Shown: positions 1 through 8,637, counted from the first letter of the stretch. The stretch: DNA of 64,000 nt from Polyangium spumosum (GCF_009649845.1 NZ_WJIE01000012.1:124001-188000), one strand, 5' to 3'. Translations and numbers: made by a program. The notes: generated from the sequence alone by a model not told the origin.

Positions 1-2
1 CC

Positions 3-1118
3 TTCGACGACACGCGGCCCGAGGGCACCACGAAGGCCACGTCGCAGCCGACGACGGCCAGCACGCCGCCGCCGCCCCCGCCGCCGCCACCGCCGCCGCC
101 GCCACCGCCGCCACCGCCGCCGCCGCCGCCACCGCCGCCGCCTCCCCCGCCTCCCCCGCCGCCGCCACCGCCGGCTCCGACCACGATTGGCGTGACGGGG
201 CCGAACTGCGTCATCAAAGGCACGTCTCCGCTCGCGAAGGGCACCTTGCTTTACGACAGGCCCGAGGGCGGCCGGGCCATCGCGAGCTTCCAGGGCGGCT
301 TCGTCCCCATGTCGATGAGCGAGATCCCGCCGGATCCCGCCATTCAGCGCTCGAAGATCACCACCCGCACGAGCGAGCCCTCCTTCCGGCTCGAAGGGTA
401 CGTCGCGACGAACGCCATCCCGGTCTGGAGCGGTCGCGACATCCCGATCGTCCCGGGCCACGTCTCCATCGCGACCGCGCAGAAGCTCAAGATCACCGGG
501 GCGAAGGTCGGGGTCGTCACGGTCGAGATGCCCATTTTCGGCACGAATGGGCAGTCTGCCGCGATCACGGCCCCTTGTGACGCCCTCGCGCTCCAGCGCG
601 GCAAGCCCATCCCCGTCGAGGTGCCCGGCAATGGACGCGGCTACCTCGCCAAGGGCCAGGACATCGACATCCTCGACGGCCCCGCAGGCAACGTCGTGTA
701 CACGCTCCGCCTGACGACCGCCGACGTGAAGCTCTTCTGGAGCACCGAGACCAGCGGATCGTTCGTCCACGGAAAGCTCCGCGCCGACCTCGCCATCGAC
801 GGCTGGATGCGCTCGGAAAACCTCACCGCATTACCCAAGGGCGAGATGATGGATCAATACATCCCACCCGAAACGAGCGTCGCCGGCGCGCAGCTCGTCA
901 TGGATCCGCCGCCGCGTGTCGCCCGCGCGTCGAAGGACATCCCCGTCCGGTTCCGGCGCGACGACAAGGAGCGGCCCATCGGCGTCATCGAGGCCGGCGC
1001 CGAGATCCTCGTGCTCGAGACCATCGCGGGCTGGACGAACGTGCTCCCCAAATCGGTGTTCGCCCTGCCCGACGAGAGCGGCGGCTTCTGGATCCCCGCG
1101 AGCGAGGCGCCGCGATAG
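3..1118 (+). CDS. Protein of unknown function with polyproline linker; 5' end outside the window
   Basis: The frame is open from base 3 to a TAG at 1116-1118, giving 371 visible codons with no start at the left edge, so the N-terminus lies outside. Visible order: a short hydrophilic stretch, about 36 consecutive prolines (bases 66-173), then roughly 310 residues. The C-terminal part contains two short beta-rich segments reminiscent of SH3-like modules: one near 640-830 with LAKGQDIDILDG, one near 920-1100 with VIEAGAEILVLETIAGW. That resemblance is weak and I do not assign a family. A GTG at 192 could be a start, but the open frame and proline run upstream argue for a longer protein with a rigid linker. 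It converges on the next gene with a 7-base gap. Confidence 0.75.
   Translation, partial: FDDTRPEGTTKATSQPTTASTPPPPPPPPPPPPPPPPPPPPPPPPPPPPPPPPPPPPAPTTIGVTGPNCVIKGTSPLAKGTLLYDRPEGGRAIASFQGGFVPMSMSEIPPDPAIQRSKITTRTSEPSFRLEGYVATNAIPVWSGRDIPIVPGHVSIATAQKLKITGAKVGVVTVEMPIFGTNGQSAAITAPCDALALQRGKPIPVEVPGNGRGYLAKGQDIDILDGPAGNVVYTLRLTTADVKLFWSTETSGSFVHGKLRADLAIDGWMRSENLTALPKGEMMDQYIPPETSVAGAQLVMDPPPRVARASKDIPVRFRRDDKERPIGVIEAGAEILVLETIAGWTNVLPKSVFALPDESGGFWIPASEAPR
66..173 (+). repeat. Proline-codon (CCN) homopolymer tract
   Basis: Thirty-six consecutive proline codons, mostly CCG with scattered CCA, CCC and CCT. The third-base variation keeps it from being a pure trinucleotide repeat. It encodes a stiff polyproline II spacer between the unseen N-terminal part and the C-terminal part of the first gene. 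Confidence 0.9.
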
Positions 1119-1125
1119 CCGGCCT

Positions 1126-1755
1126 CTATTCGGTCACGACCTCCGTCGTCGCCCCCGCCTCCTCCAGCAATCGACGATACCACGCGGAGGCTTCCCGCGC
1201 GCGACCCGGGAGCGCGCGCGTGCCCCAGAGAACGCTGAGCGTGCGCCGCGTCCCTGCGTGTGTCTTCGTGCGCTGCGCGTCCTTCACGCCGTTCGCCGAC
1301 GGACCCTCCGCGTCGAAGAGGCAAAGCAGCCCGGCGAGGTCGATCTCCTGCCCCGAGGCATTAAACACGTATTTCTCCCCCGGCTTCGCGATCCCGATCC
1401 GAAACGGCGCCGTCGCGCGGTCGAGGTCGATCACGCTGATGGGCAGGCCGCTGTGCAACGAGACGGCGTTACACGTATCCACGGCCGCGTTGATCGCGCC
1501 GAGCGCCCCCTCGCCCACCGCGCGGACGAGGTACTCCGACGACGGCTTGCCTCGGCCCGTCGGCTTGTACCCGCCGTGCCGCAGGAGATCCCGCACGGCC
1601 GAGCGGACCGCCTCGTCGGCCGACAGCGGCGCCGTCGCGCCCGACGTGAGCAACACGCGCACGCTCTCGGGGGTCGTGATCTCGCCGAGCGGCGCGGGGA
1701 ACGTGGTCGTGAACGCGGCGGCCTCGAGCAACGGGTGGGGATCGATCGTCAGCAT
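1126..1755 (-). CDS. B3/4 domain protein (PheRS beta editing-domain-like)
   Basis: Protein of 209 residues; ATG at 1755, with a GTG one codon earlier as alternative. The central stretch HSGLPISVIDLDRA followed by GEKYVFNASGQEIDL and GLLCLFD is the pattern of stand-alone B3/4-domain proteins, which resemble the tRNA-editing B3/B4 region of phenylalanyl-tRNA synthetase beta. In PheRS that region hydrolyses mischarged tRNA; whether free-standing members edit in trans is not established. There is no signal peptide or membrane segment, so it should be cytoplasmic. It converges with the preceding gene and is divergent from the PLP enzyme at 1837, so it is probably monocistronic. Family call is good, function inferred. 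Confidence 0.8.
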   Translation of the reverse strand: MLTIDPHPLLEAAAFTTTFPAPLGEITTPESVRVLLTSGATAPLSADEAVRSAVRDLLRHGGYKPTGRGKPSSEYLVRAVGEGALGAINAAVDTCNAVSLHSGLPISVIDLDRATAPFRIGIAKPGEKYVFNASGQEIDLAGLLCLFDAEGPSANGVKDAQRTKTHAGTRRTLSVLWGTRALPGRAREASAWYRRLLEEAGATTEVVTE

Positions 1756-1836
1756 CACGCGCGCATCTTAGCCGATAGAGCCCGCTTGACACGAGGGCCC
1801 GGCCGCGTGCCTCATGACGGCGGACAAGGAGCCACG

Positions 1837-3300
1837 ATGAAGATCCCCGCGAAGGGCCTCGGGAGAGACGAGCTGTTCGAAAAACTCGCCGCGTTCCGCG
1901 CCCACGACATGCCCTGGCGCGACGGCCGCACCTTCGCGTACGTCTACGATCCCGGCCCCGAAGCCGAGAGCGTCATTCACCGCGCCTACACCATGTACCT
2001 CGGGGAGAACGCGCTCGATCCCACGGTCTTCCCGAGCACGCTCGTCCTCGAAAACGACGTCGTCTCCATCGCGGCGGCGCACCTCGGCGGCGACGACGAG
2101 GTCGCGGGCTCGTTCACGAGCGGCGGCACCGAGAGCATCCTGCTCGCCGTGAAGACGGCGCGTGACCACGCCCGCGAGGCGCGGGGCATCCGGGAGCCCG
2201 AGCTCATCGTCCCCGAGACGGCGCACGCCGCGTTTCACAAGGCCGCCCATTACCTCGACATGAAGCTCGTCAGCGTGCCCGTCGATCCCGCCACGTTCAA
2301 GGCCGACGTCACGGCCATGCGCGAGGCGATCGGGCCGAACACGATCTTGCTCGTCGGCTCGGCCGTCTCCTACGCGCACGGCGTCGTCGACCCCATCCGC
2401 GAGCTCGGCGCGCTCGCCCTCGAAAAGGACCTCCTCCTCCACGTCGACGCGTGTATCGGCGGGTTCCTCCTGCCGTACTTCCGCAGGCTCGGCGCGCCCG
2501 TGCCCGATTTCGACTTCCAGGTCCCGGGCGTCACCAGCATCTCGATGGATTTCCACAAGTATGCCTTCGCCGCCAAGGGCGCCTCGGTGCTCCTCCACAA
2601 GAACAAGGACCTCCGGCGCCACCAGTTTTATGCCTGCGCGTCCTGGTCGGGCTACACCGTGATCAACTCGACCGTGCAGAGCACGAAATCCGCCGGGCCG
2701 CTCGCCGCCTGCTGGGCCGTGCTCCACCATTTCGGCGACGAGGGGTACCTCGAGCTCGCCCGCAGCATGCTCGCCGCGACGCGCAAGATCGTGGACGGCA
2801 TCGGGGCCATCCCCGGCCTGCGCCTCCTCGCGCGGCCCGAGATGAACCTCGTCGCCTTCACCTCCGACGAGGTCAGCGTCTTCCACGTCATCGACGAGAT
2901 GAAGGCCCGCGGCTGGTTCGTCCAGCCCCAGCTCGGCTTTGGTTCGTCCAAAGAGAACATTCACCTCTCGCTCAACCGGAGGGCCCTCGACCTCGCGGAC
3001 GATCTGCTCCGGGACCTCGGCGAATGCGTGGTGATCGCCCGGAAGCTCCCGCCGCCCGGCGGGGACCTCTCGGCCCTGCGGGGCGCGCTCGCCTCGCTCG
3101 ACCTCGAGAAGCTCGATCCCCCGATGCTCGGCCACATCCTCCGCGAGGCCATGGCGGCGACCGGGATCGCGGGCGCGAGCCTGCCCGATCGCATGGCGGC
3201 CGTGAGCGAGGTCCTGAACCACCTGCCGCCCCCTCTGCGCGAGCGCCTCCTCGTCGAATACATGAACGGCCTCTTCCAGTCCCGCGTGGACGGCGCCTGA
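1837..3300 (+). CDS. PLP-dependent lyase/decarboxylase, sphingosine-1-phosphate lyase-like
   Basis: Protein of 487 residues. ATG 1837 has an AAGGA at 1825-1829 upstream. Fold-type I PLP enzyme: SGGTES phosphate-binding loop, HVDACIGGF (cofactor Asp region), and the lysine motif SISMDFHKYAF with the Schiff-base Lys at residue 241. The motif GVTSIS-x-D-x-HKY is closest to sphingosine-1-phosphate lyases and related group II decarboxylases. The S1P lyase reaction cleaves phosphorylated long-chain bases to an aldehyde and phosphoethanolamine. Sphingolipids are known in several myxobacteria, which makes that role plausible. An amino-acid decarboxylase role cannot be excluded. Length is slightly shorter than eukaryotic S1P lyases, consistent with loss of the membrane anchor. 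No operon partners are evident. Confidence 0.82.
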   Translation: MKIPAKGLGRDELFEKLAAFRAHDMPWRDGRTFAYVYDPGPEAESVIHRAYTMYLGENALDPTVFPSTLVLENDVVSIAAAHLGGDDEVAGSFTSGGTESILLAVKTARDHAREARGIREPELIVPETAHAAFHKAAHYLDMKLVSVPVDPATFKADVTAMREAIGPNTILLVGSAVSYAHGVVDPIRELGALALEKDLLLHVDACIGGFLLPYFRRLGAPVPDFDFQVPGVTSISMDFHKYAFAAKGASVLLHKNKDLRRHQFYACASWSGYTVINSTVQSTKSAGPLAACWAVLHHFGDEGYLELARSMLAATRKIVDGIGAIPGLRLLARPEMNLVAFTSDEVSVFHVIDEMKARGWFVQPQLGFGSSKENIHLSLNRRALDLADDLLRDLGECVVIARKLPPPGGDLSALRGALASLDLEKLDPPMLGHILREAMAATGIAGASLPDRMAAVSEVLNHLPPPLRERLLVEYMNGLFQSRVDGA

Positions 3301-3383
3301 TCCGGAAAAGACGAAATACGATCCGCCCGTAGCTCCCTCGTTCCCCCATTGCGACGAGCTCGGGCCTCCCCCACGAAGCAGGC

Positions 3384-4133
3384 ATGGGCAAGACGCTCCG
3401 CCGCCTCGTGCTCCTCGCCGGCCTCGCCGCCGCCGCCGCGGGGTGCGGCCGGGACGAACAGGCGCTCGCCGCGATCCGGCCGATCGCCACGCAAAAACGC
3501 CTCGCGCTGCCGGTCGAGGTCTACGACGTGAACATCCCCGACGACCTCTCGGGCTTCGCCGTACCCGGCCCGGACGGCGCGAACCCGAAGATGCTCTTCC
3601 TGCACGGGATGTGCTCGGCCGGCGTCGGGGACGTGCAGGCCTTCCAGTTCGCGGCGAGCGAGCACGGCGGCATCCTTGCGGTCCGCGGCGACATCCCCTG
3701 CGACGAGGCGGGCACCTTGCGCAGACATTCGTTCAACCTCGACAAACTCGACGCCCGCGTCCGGGCCGCGTTCGAGGCGAGCGGCGGCGCGGCGGCGGAT
3801 CTCGTGCTCGTGGGCCACTCGCAGGGGGCGTTCCTCGGCGAGCGGCTCGCGGAGCAATGGCCCGCGCGGTATTCGCGGCTCATCCTCATCGGCGCGCCCA
3901 CGGAGCCCTCGGCGGCGCGGCTCCGGCACGTGCGGGGCGCGGTCATGGTGAGCGGCGAGCTCGACGTCACGGCGCGCATGCAGCAGGCCGCCGCCGAGCT
4001 CCAGGCAGCCGGGATTCCTTCCACGTACCTCGAAATGCCGGGCGCCAGGCACGGCCAGATGGGGGACGCCGAGCGGGTCTTCGGCGAGGCGTTCGCGTGG
4101 CTCGAGGCGAACGCTTTGCCTCCGAGGCCGTAA
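3384..4133 (+). CDS. Lipoprotein alpha/beta hydrolase
   Basis: Protein of 249 residues. The N-terminus has basic residues, a hydrophobic run and a lipobox AAGC with Cys21, predicting a lipid-anchored exported protein. The mature part has an alpha/beta-hydrolase pattern: an oxyanion-type HGM segment in FLHGMCSAGVG, the nucleophile elbow GHSQGAF with Ser146, a late Asp in SGELDVTAR and a His in GARHGQMG, giving a complete Ser-Asp-His triad in order. The substrate is unknown; an esterase or peptidase is possible. It is transcribed with the same strand as its neighbours, but the gap of more than 80 bases upstream suggests its own promoter. Confidence 0.82.
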   Translation: MGKTLRRLVLLAGLAAAAAGCGRDEQALAAIRPIATQKRLALPVEVYDVNIPDDLSGFAVPGPDGANPKMLFLHGMCSAGVGDVQAFQFAASEHGGILAVRGDIPCDEAGTLRRHSFNLDKLDARVRAAFEASGGAAADLVLVGHSQGAFLGERLAEQWPARYSRLILIGAPTEPSAARLRHVRGAVMVSGELDVTARMQQAAAELQAAGIPSTYLEMPGARHGQMGDAERVFGEAFAWLEANALPPRP

Positions 4134-4176
4134 GCATCGGTGGATGTACGGCCGGGGATCGGGGTATCCTCGACCC

Positions 4177-4980
4177 ATGGCTTCGACGAACCTGCTCACC
4201 GGCTTGCTCGCTGTCTCCGGCGCCCTCCTCGGCTCCGCGTGTTACCTGACCTCGTCGTTCGACGGCCTCACCGGCGCGCCGGACGGGGGAACGACGAGCT
4301 CGTCGAGCGTCGGAGGCATGGGAGGCACGGGAGGCATGGGAGGCATGACCGGCGCGGGCGGCGCGGGTGGCGCGGGTGGCGCCGGTGGAACCGGCGGCGC
4401 GGGCGGCATGGCCGGGCTCCCCTTCCCTGCGACGGACATCCTCGACGAATTCGACGGCGCGGGCGAGGACCCGGGCCCGAGCTGGGAGCTCACGGAGCCG
4501 GGCTCGTACATCGTCTACAGCGGCGACCTCATGCCGACGGACCCGTATCCGCAGGCGGCGATCTGGAGCCAGCCCTTCGGCCCCCGGCAGGAGGTCTTCG
4601 TGAACATCGACAAGCTGACGGGGTCCGAGGAGGAGATCGTGCTCATCCTGCGCAACCAGGGACATCCGAGCGAATGTGACGCCGTGCTCGTCAGCTTCAA
4701 TCGATTCAGCGGCGCGCCCAAGGTCGAGGTCACCTATTGCGTGAACGGCGACTGGACCGCGGTCGGCGCCGCCGTCCCGCTCGTGCTGAAGGACGACGAC
4801 ACGATCGGGGCGCGAGGTTACGAGGACGGGCGCGTCGAGGTCTTCGTGAACGGCGCGCTCGTGGGGACGTGGGACGCGTCCGCCGCGCCGATGGGCACGT
4901 CCGGCGGGCGCATCGGCTTCTACCTCCAGGGCCTCCAGGAGCCGATCGAGCTCGACGATTTCGGCGGCGGCTCGTTCTGA
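4177..4980 (+). CDS. Gly-rich lipoprotein of unknown function
   Basis: Protein of 267 residues, starting at ATG 4177; an upstream in-frame start at 4144 would add 11 residues ahead of a clean signal peptide and is less likely. Lipobox GSAC with Cys22. After the signal come a short Ser-rich stretch and a Gly/Ala/Met linker of roughly 40 residues (GGMGGTGG type), then a globular domain of about 180 residues. The domain order and motifs such as IWSQPFGPRQEVFV and RIGFYLQG suggest a beta-sandwich of concanavalin/laminin-G type, inferred only from pattern. Such linker-bearing lipoproteins are common in Polyangiaceae. The stop is 7 bases from the converging next gene. Confidence 0.78.
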   Translation: MASTNLLTGLLAVSGALLGSACYLTSSFDGLTGAPDGGTTSSSSVGGMGGTGGMGGMTGAGGAGGAGGAGGTGGAGGMAGLPFPATDILDEFDGAGEDPGPSWELTEPGSYIVYSGDLMPTDPYPQAAIWSQPFGPRQEVFVNIDKLTGSEEEIVLILRNQGHPSECDAVLVSFNRFSGAPKVEVTYCVNGDWTAVGAAVPLVLKDDDTIGARGYEDGRVEVFVNGALVGTWDASAAPMGTSGGRIGFYLQGLQEPIELDDFGGGSF

Positions 4981-4987
4981 ATCCGAC

Positions 4988-5878
4988 TCAAAACGTCCCG
5001 AAGAGCATCGCCGCGCCTCCGCCCGGGAGAGGCGCGACGAGCGGGCGGACCACGGCCGACGTGGCGGCCTTCTTTTCGCTGCCGCTCGTGAAAAACAGCG
5101 CCGTCGCGACGCCGAGCGAGGCGAGCCCCACGCCGAGCGAGACGTCCGCGAGGAGGAGCTTCGTCTTCACGGCGTCGACGTCCGCGGAGGCGCAGCTCTG
5201 CGTCCTGCCGCAGGTCTCCTTCAGCGTATCGAGCTCCCCCTTCCCCGTGGCCCCGAGATAAGCGAAGGCCCCGAGCGACACGACCCCGAGCCCGCCGAGC
5301 ACGTACGACGCCACGCGTCTCCCCGACGTGCCCTGCCCGGCCTCCGTGGGTTTGTCCTGGTCCCGGGGCGCGTCCTTCACGCTCGCCTCCAGATCGACGG
5401 TGATCACGCGATTCTTTTCGCCGACGCGCACGACGACCTGCCGCTCGACCGGCGGGGCGCCCGGCGCGGCGAACCGGAGCGTGTGGGGCCCCGGGTTCAC
5501 CGCGATCGGCTGGCCGTCGAGGGTCTTCGTGAGGACCTTCCCGTCGAGCGTGACCTCGGCGTCGACGACGTCGTTGCCCGTCGCGTCGCGCAGGCCCGGC
5601 ACGATCGTGGGCAGGCTCGACTCGACGCGCGGGAGCATGGTCGTGCATTCGTCCCGCACGACGGCCGGACAATCCGCGGCGCTGCACGCGACGAACTTCC
5701 CGCGCGCCTCGACCAGGCGGCCGGCCTTCTCGAGCTCCTGGCCCTCCTCGAACGCGGCCGCGCACGCGGCCTTGCGCGCCTGATCGGGCGGGGCCGCCTC
5801 GGCCTGCGTGCCTCCGAGCGACGTCATGGCGAAGAGGGCGGCAGGGACGAACCGCAGGGCGGTGGAGGGCGACGACAT
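4988..5878 (-). CDS. PEGA-like exported protein with two C-terminal membrane helices
   Basis: Protein of 296 residues. Signal-like hydrophobic N-terminus (about residues 8-28), then a Cys-containing helical segment (AFEEGQELEKAGRLVEARGKF) like the TPR-type start of many myxobacterial proteins. A beta-rich PEGA-like segment follows (about 100-165; VTLDGKVL, DGQPIAVNPGPHTLRF). Two hydrophobic helices lie near 189-210 and 241-264, separated by a loop with two cysteines. PEGA modules are generally thought to anchor to cell-wall or surface components; the precise job here is unknown. It sits alone between a converging lipoprotein gene and the cytochrome gene at 6008. Confidence 0.78.
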   Translation of the reverse strand: MSSPSTALRFVPAALFAMTSLGGTQAEAAPPDQARKAACAAAFEEGQELEKAGRLVEARGKFVACSAADCPAVVRDECTTMLPRVESSLPTIVPGLRDATGNDVVDAEVTLDGKVLTKTLDGQPIAVNPGPHTLRFAAPGAPPVERQVVVRVGEKNRVITVDLEASVKDAPRDQDKPTEAGQGTSGRRVASYVLGGLGVVSLGAFAYLGATGKGELDTLKETCGRTQSCASADVDAVKTKLLLADVSLGVGLASLGVATALFFTSGSEKKAATSAVVRPLVAPLPGGGAAMLFGTF

Positions 5879-6007
5879 CGGCGCCCACGGTACCAGACCC
5901 CGCGGCGGGGCGACAGATCTCGGAGGCGGTGGGCCGGCGCGAGCAGGCTCCGGCCCGATCGGCGTTCGACGACGACGAACAGCACGATGGATAACGGAAT
6001 GCTCATC

Positions 6008-6571
6008 TCACGGGGCACCCGCGTCCGCCGGGAGAGGACCCACGGGGGACGTGCGCGTCGTCGGTGGCCTGACGTGGACGAACGGGACGCGCTCCGCGTG
6101 GTGGCACGTATTGCAGGTGGCTGTCAGCGCGTCGAACCGCTCGGCGAAGAGCGCTGCATCCTTGGCCTTGATCGCCTCCTCCACGCCCGGCAGCGCGACC
6201 TCGAGCATCTGCGCGGATTGGGCTCGTTTCGGCCGGCGCTCGACACCATTACGCACGGCGGTCCGTATCTTCTCGGCCTGGTATTTCGCGTAGTCCCAGT
6301 TTTTATCCTGGCCCGCCCAGTAGAGCTCGCCATAACGGTAACCCGTCTCCGCCATGGCGACGTCGAAGCCGCGGAGGTGCTTGGCGACACGCGCGAAGCG
6401 CTCGTCGTTCGTCCCGGCGAGCAGCCACGCCGCCCCCTCTGACGGCGGCGGCCCCGCTGCGGGTGCTGGGTCACGCGAGCACGCGCTCACCACGACGAGA
6501 GCCACGAGCAGGCACGAGCCGGCCGCCGCCGCCGGAAGGAACGCTCGGCGAAGCCTCTCCCCGCGATCCAT
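6008..6571 (-). CDS. Lipoprotein c-type cytochrome, class II-like
   Basis: Protein of 187 residues, strong ribosome site (GAGG) just upstream of ATG 6571. The long N-terminal hydrophobic segment ends in lipobox VSAC with Cys31. A single haem-binding motif CNTCH lies near the C-terminus at residues 153-157, preceded by mostly helical sequence. That is the topology of class II (cytochrome c'/c556-type) four-helix proteins rather than class I. It probably carries electrons at the outer face of the inner membrane or in the periplasm. A CcmH-like haem-maturation protein (6895-7413) follows on the same strand and a second class-II-like cytochrome lies at 7985, so this is a small redox locus. Confidence 0.82.
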   Translation of the reverse strand: MDRGERLRRAFLPAAAAGSCLLVALVVVSACSRDPAPAAGPPPSEGAAWLLAGTNDERFARVAKHLRGFDVAMAETGYRYGELYWAGQDKNWDYAKYQAEKIRTAVRNGVERRPKRAQSAQMLEVALPGVEEAIKAKDAALFAERFDALTATCNTCHHAERVPFVHVRPPTTRTSPVGPLPADAGAP

Positions 6572-6613
6572 CGATACCTCCTCAAAGTCTGTCGCTACGG
6601 ACTCGACCTTCGA

Positions 6614-6628
6614 TATCGGGATCCGATA
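6614..6628. promoter_or_regulatory. Inverted repeat upstream of cytochrome gene (candidate operator)
   Basis: TATCGG at 6614-6619 and CCGATA at 6623-6628 form a perfect 6-base dyad around GAT, about 45 bases upstream of the cytochrome start at 6571. The rest of the 323-base gap 6572-6894 shows no convincing gene or clear promoter boxes. Binding by the nearby MarR regulator is only a guess. Confidence 0.35.
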
Positions 6629-6894
6629 CTACAGGGGCCACACCCGATCAAGGCCAGCGTGGTCGCGGAGATCCGCCCTGCGTTTCCTCGTCGATGACGG
6701 CACCCATCAACACCGAGCGCTCCTCGCGCCTCGGGCTGCGCGTGATGAGTTTCGAGCTGGTGCGCGTCCACCAGGAGCTGGCCACCATCAAACCTCGACA
6801 TGGCCGGAATGTATACCGCGTTGTGAAGCCTGCGCGGGTCGGAAGGTGCGACGACGCCAGTTCTCCGAGGCGCTTGCGAGCGGGATCGCGTGTA

Positions 6895-7413
6895 TCAGGA
6901 CGACATCGCGCGTAGCTCGTCGTCGAGCCGCTCGTCGTAGGCGTCACGCGCCGCCTCGCTCGGCGGCGCCGACGCACCGGTCCCCGCGGCGCGACGCCAG
7001 CGACGCACCACGACGAACAGGCCCCCAGCCGCGAAAAACGAGAGCACGACCAGGCCGAGCGCCACCCCCACGATCGGATTGCCGTCCGGCACCGCGCGCA
7101 CCCGCGGCCCATATCGCGCCGTGAAGTCCGCTTCGATCACCTCGGCCGCCTCGCCTGCCCATAACCTTCGTCGCACCTCGGCGCGCAGCGCGTCGGCCAT
7201 CGGTCCCGCGTGCACATCGAGCGTCTGTTGCCAGCAACAAGGCGCCACGAGCCGTCCGACGAGCGCGCGCTCCCCCGGCGCCGGGTCGGCTTGCCGCGCG
7301 TCCGGGGTGTCCGTGTCCGCGATGGCGCTCGCCGGCGACGTGAAGGCGACGGCGAACGCCACGACCATGCAGGACACGAACGACACGATCCGGCGGCGAT
7401 GGGTCGGCTTCAT
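6895..7413 (-). CDS. CcmH-like cytochrome c maturation protein
   Basis: Protein of 172 residues; start chosen at ATG 7413, directly before a signal-like hydrophobic stretch (about 10-30). The segment GRLVAPCCWQQTLDVH followed by ALRAEVRRRLWAGEAAEVIEADFTARYGPRVRA matches the CcmH/NrfF family layout, which normally reads LRC-xx-C, then a helical pair ending in RYG. Here the redox cysteines are adjacent (Cys59-Cys60) instead of C-x-x-C. One TM helix follows near 115-140, then a charged tail. Members reduce apocytochrome haem-motif cysteines before haem ligation. Its place between two c-type cytochrome genes supports that role; the altered cysteine pair makes the chemistry uncertain. Confidence 0.72.
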   Translation of the reverse strand: MKPTHRRRIVSFVSCMVVAFAVAFTSPASAIADTDTPDARQADPAPGERALVGRLVAPCCWQQTLDVHAGPMADALRAEVRRRLWAGEAAEVIEADFTARYGPRVRAVPDGNPIVGVALGLVVLSFFAAGGLFVVVRRWRRAAGTGASAPPSEAARDAYDERLDDELRAMSS

Positions 7414-7538
7414 GCCCCACACCCTAGTCATTGCCCTGCGACGACGCCATGCGTTCAATTGTCGCAGGCGAGGCCGCGCGACGCGGGGGCGGCAGTTGGT
7501 TGCGCGCGCAATCATCTCGTGGTAGGCATCCTTCGCGC

Positions 7539-7988
7539 ATGGACGACGCGGAGCTGCTCCGACGGCAGGTGCAAGGGTTCGTGCGGGGCTTTGGTCTCCT
7601 CTCGGAGAGCCAGACCCCGTGCGGCAAGCCCATCCCCGTCTCCCAGGCGCATGCGCTGATGGTCCTCCTCGCGCGGCACGAGCGGGACGATCCGCCGATG
7701 CAGGTCGAGATCGCGCGTGACCTGGGGCTCGACAAGAGCAGCGCCGCGCGGCTGTGCGCGCGCCTCTGCGACAGCGGCCACGTGGTCCGGACGCCGTGCC
7801 CGAAGGACGGACGCGCGTGGCGGCTCGGGTTGACCACATCCGGCCTCCGCCTCGCCCGGAGCATCGAGGCGGCGAGCAAAGCGCGGTTCGAGCGGCTCCT
7901 CTCCGCGCTCCCCGCGGAGAAGCGGAGCTCGGTGATCGCGTCGATGGCGGCCCTGAACGAAGCCGTACGCAACACGAAAAGCGAATGA
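7539..7988 (+). CDS. MarR-family transcriptional regulator
   Basis: Protein of 149 residues from ATG 7539; an upstream in-frame start at 7431 would add 36 Arg-rich residues unlike the family. The winged-helix region is clear: MQVEIARDLGLDKSSAARLCARLCDSGHVVRTPCPKDGRAWRLGLTTSG, i.e. recognition helix with DKSS and the wing with the conserved D-x-R. MarR proteins are dimeric repressors often responsive to small phenolics or oxidants. Its stop codon overlaps the start of the downstream cytochrome gene (ATGA at 7985-7988), so the two are co-translated. It is divergent from the CcmH-like gene and probably controls both directions. Confidence 0.88.
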   Translation: MDDAELLRRQVQGFVRGFGLLSESQTPCGKPIPVSQAHALMVLLARHERDDPPMQVEIARDLGLDKSSAARLCARLCDSGHVVRTPCPKDGRAWRLGLTTSGLRLARSIEAASKARFERLLSALPAEKRSSVIASMAALNEAVRNTKSE

Positions 7989-8602
7989 TCATGAAATCTA
8001 CGAATGGAAGCAAGAGCGGGCGTCCCCGTGGTTGGCTCACCGCGGGCGCGGTGCTCGTCTTTGGCGGGCTCCTTCCGGCGTGCCGCGAGCCTGCGCCCAC
8101 ACACGACACGGCGGCCTCCGCCGCGCCATCGTCCGCCGCGCCTTCGTCATCCGCGCGGCCAGGGACGGCGTTCGACGCGCTGGATGGCATGGATGTGCGC
8201 AAGCCGGTGCCTCTCTTGCCGATGATGGCCAATCATCAAAAGCAAAATATGCGGGATCACCTCGTGGCCGTGCAGGAGATCATCGTCGCCGCGGCCTCAA
8301 ACGACTTCGCGGGCGTCGAGCGCGCCGCTTCGCGGATCGGTTCTTCCGAGCAGATGGGCCGGATGTGCTCGCACATGGGGGCCGCGGCGCCCGGATTCAC
8401 GGACCAGGCGCTCGCGTTCCACCGCACCGCGGACACCGTCGCCGAAGCGGCGCGAAAAGGGGACAAGGACGCCGTGATGTCGGCGCTCGGGCGAACGCTG
8501 GCCACCTGCACCGGCTGCCACGCCGCGTGGAAGCAGCAGGTCGTCGACGAGTCGACCTGGCAGAGGCTCACCTCGTCAGCGCCGCCGACGGGGCACCGGT
8601 GA
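7985..8602 (+). CDS. Lipoprotein c-type cytochrome, class II-like
   Basis: Protein of 205 residues, ATG 7985 overlapping the MarR stop by 4 bases; an alternative ATG at 7991 would remove two residues. Lipobox LPAC with Cys33, then a low-complexity Ala/Ser/Pro linker. The helical body carries repeated Met residues (MMANHQKQNMRDHL, MGRMCSHMG) and a C-terminal haem motif CTGCH at residues 175-179. Topology is again class II (c'/c556). Coupling to a MarR gene and proximity to a CcmH-like gene point to an inducible redox or gas-sensing role, which is inference. Confidence 0.82.
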   Translation: MIMKSTNGSKSGRPRGWLTAGAVLVFGGLLPACREPAPTHDTAASAAPSSAAPSSSARPGTAFDALDGMDVRKPVPLLPMMANHQKQNMRDHLVAVQEIIVAAASNDFAGVERAASRIGSSEQMGRMCSHMGAAAPGFTDQALAFHRTADTVAEAARKGDKDAVMSALGRTLATCTGCHAAWKQQVVDESTWQRLTSSAPPTGHR

Positions 8603-8613
8603 CGCATCAGGAC

Positions 8614-8631
8614 GAGGCGTGACGACGCCTC
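8614..8631. terminator. Hairpin between convergent genes
   Basis: GAGGCGT (8614-8620) and ACGCCTC (8625-8631) form a perfect 7-base stem with a GACG loop, between the stop of the cytochrome gene (8602) and that of the DoxX gene (8638). There is no T-tract on either side, so intrinsic termination is uncertain. Confidence 0.4.
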
Positions 8632-8637
8632 ACCCGT

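Noticed and set aside
66..173. Phase-variable repeat
   Set aside because: The tract changes in whole codons, so slippage would alter linker length but not frame, and mixed third bases reduce slippage.
1768..3222. Long minus-strand frame opposite the PLP enzyme
   Set aside because: Composition (Glu/Arg/Asp/Val) and lack of motifs show it is a complement shadow; the plus strand carries the PLP-enzyme motifs.
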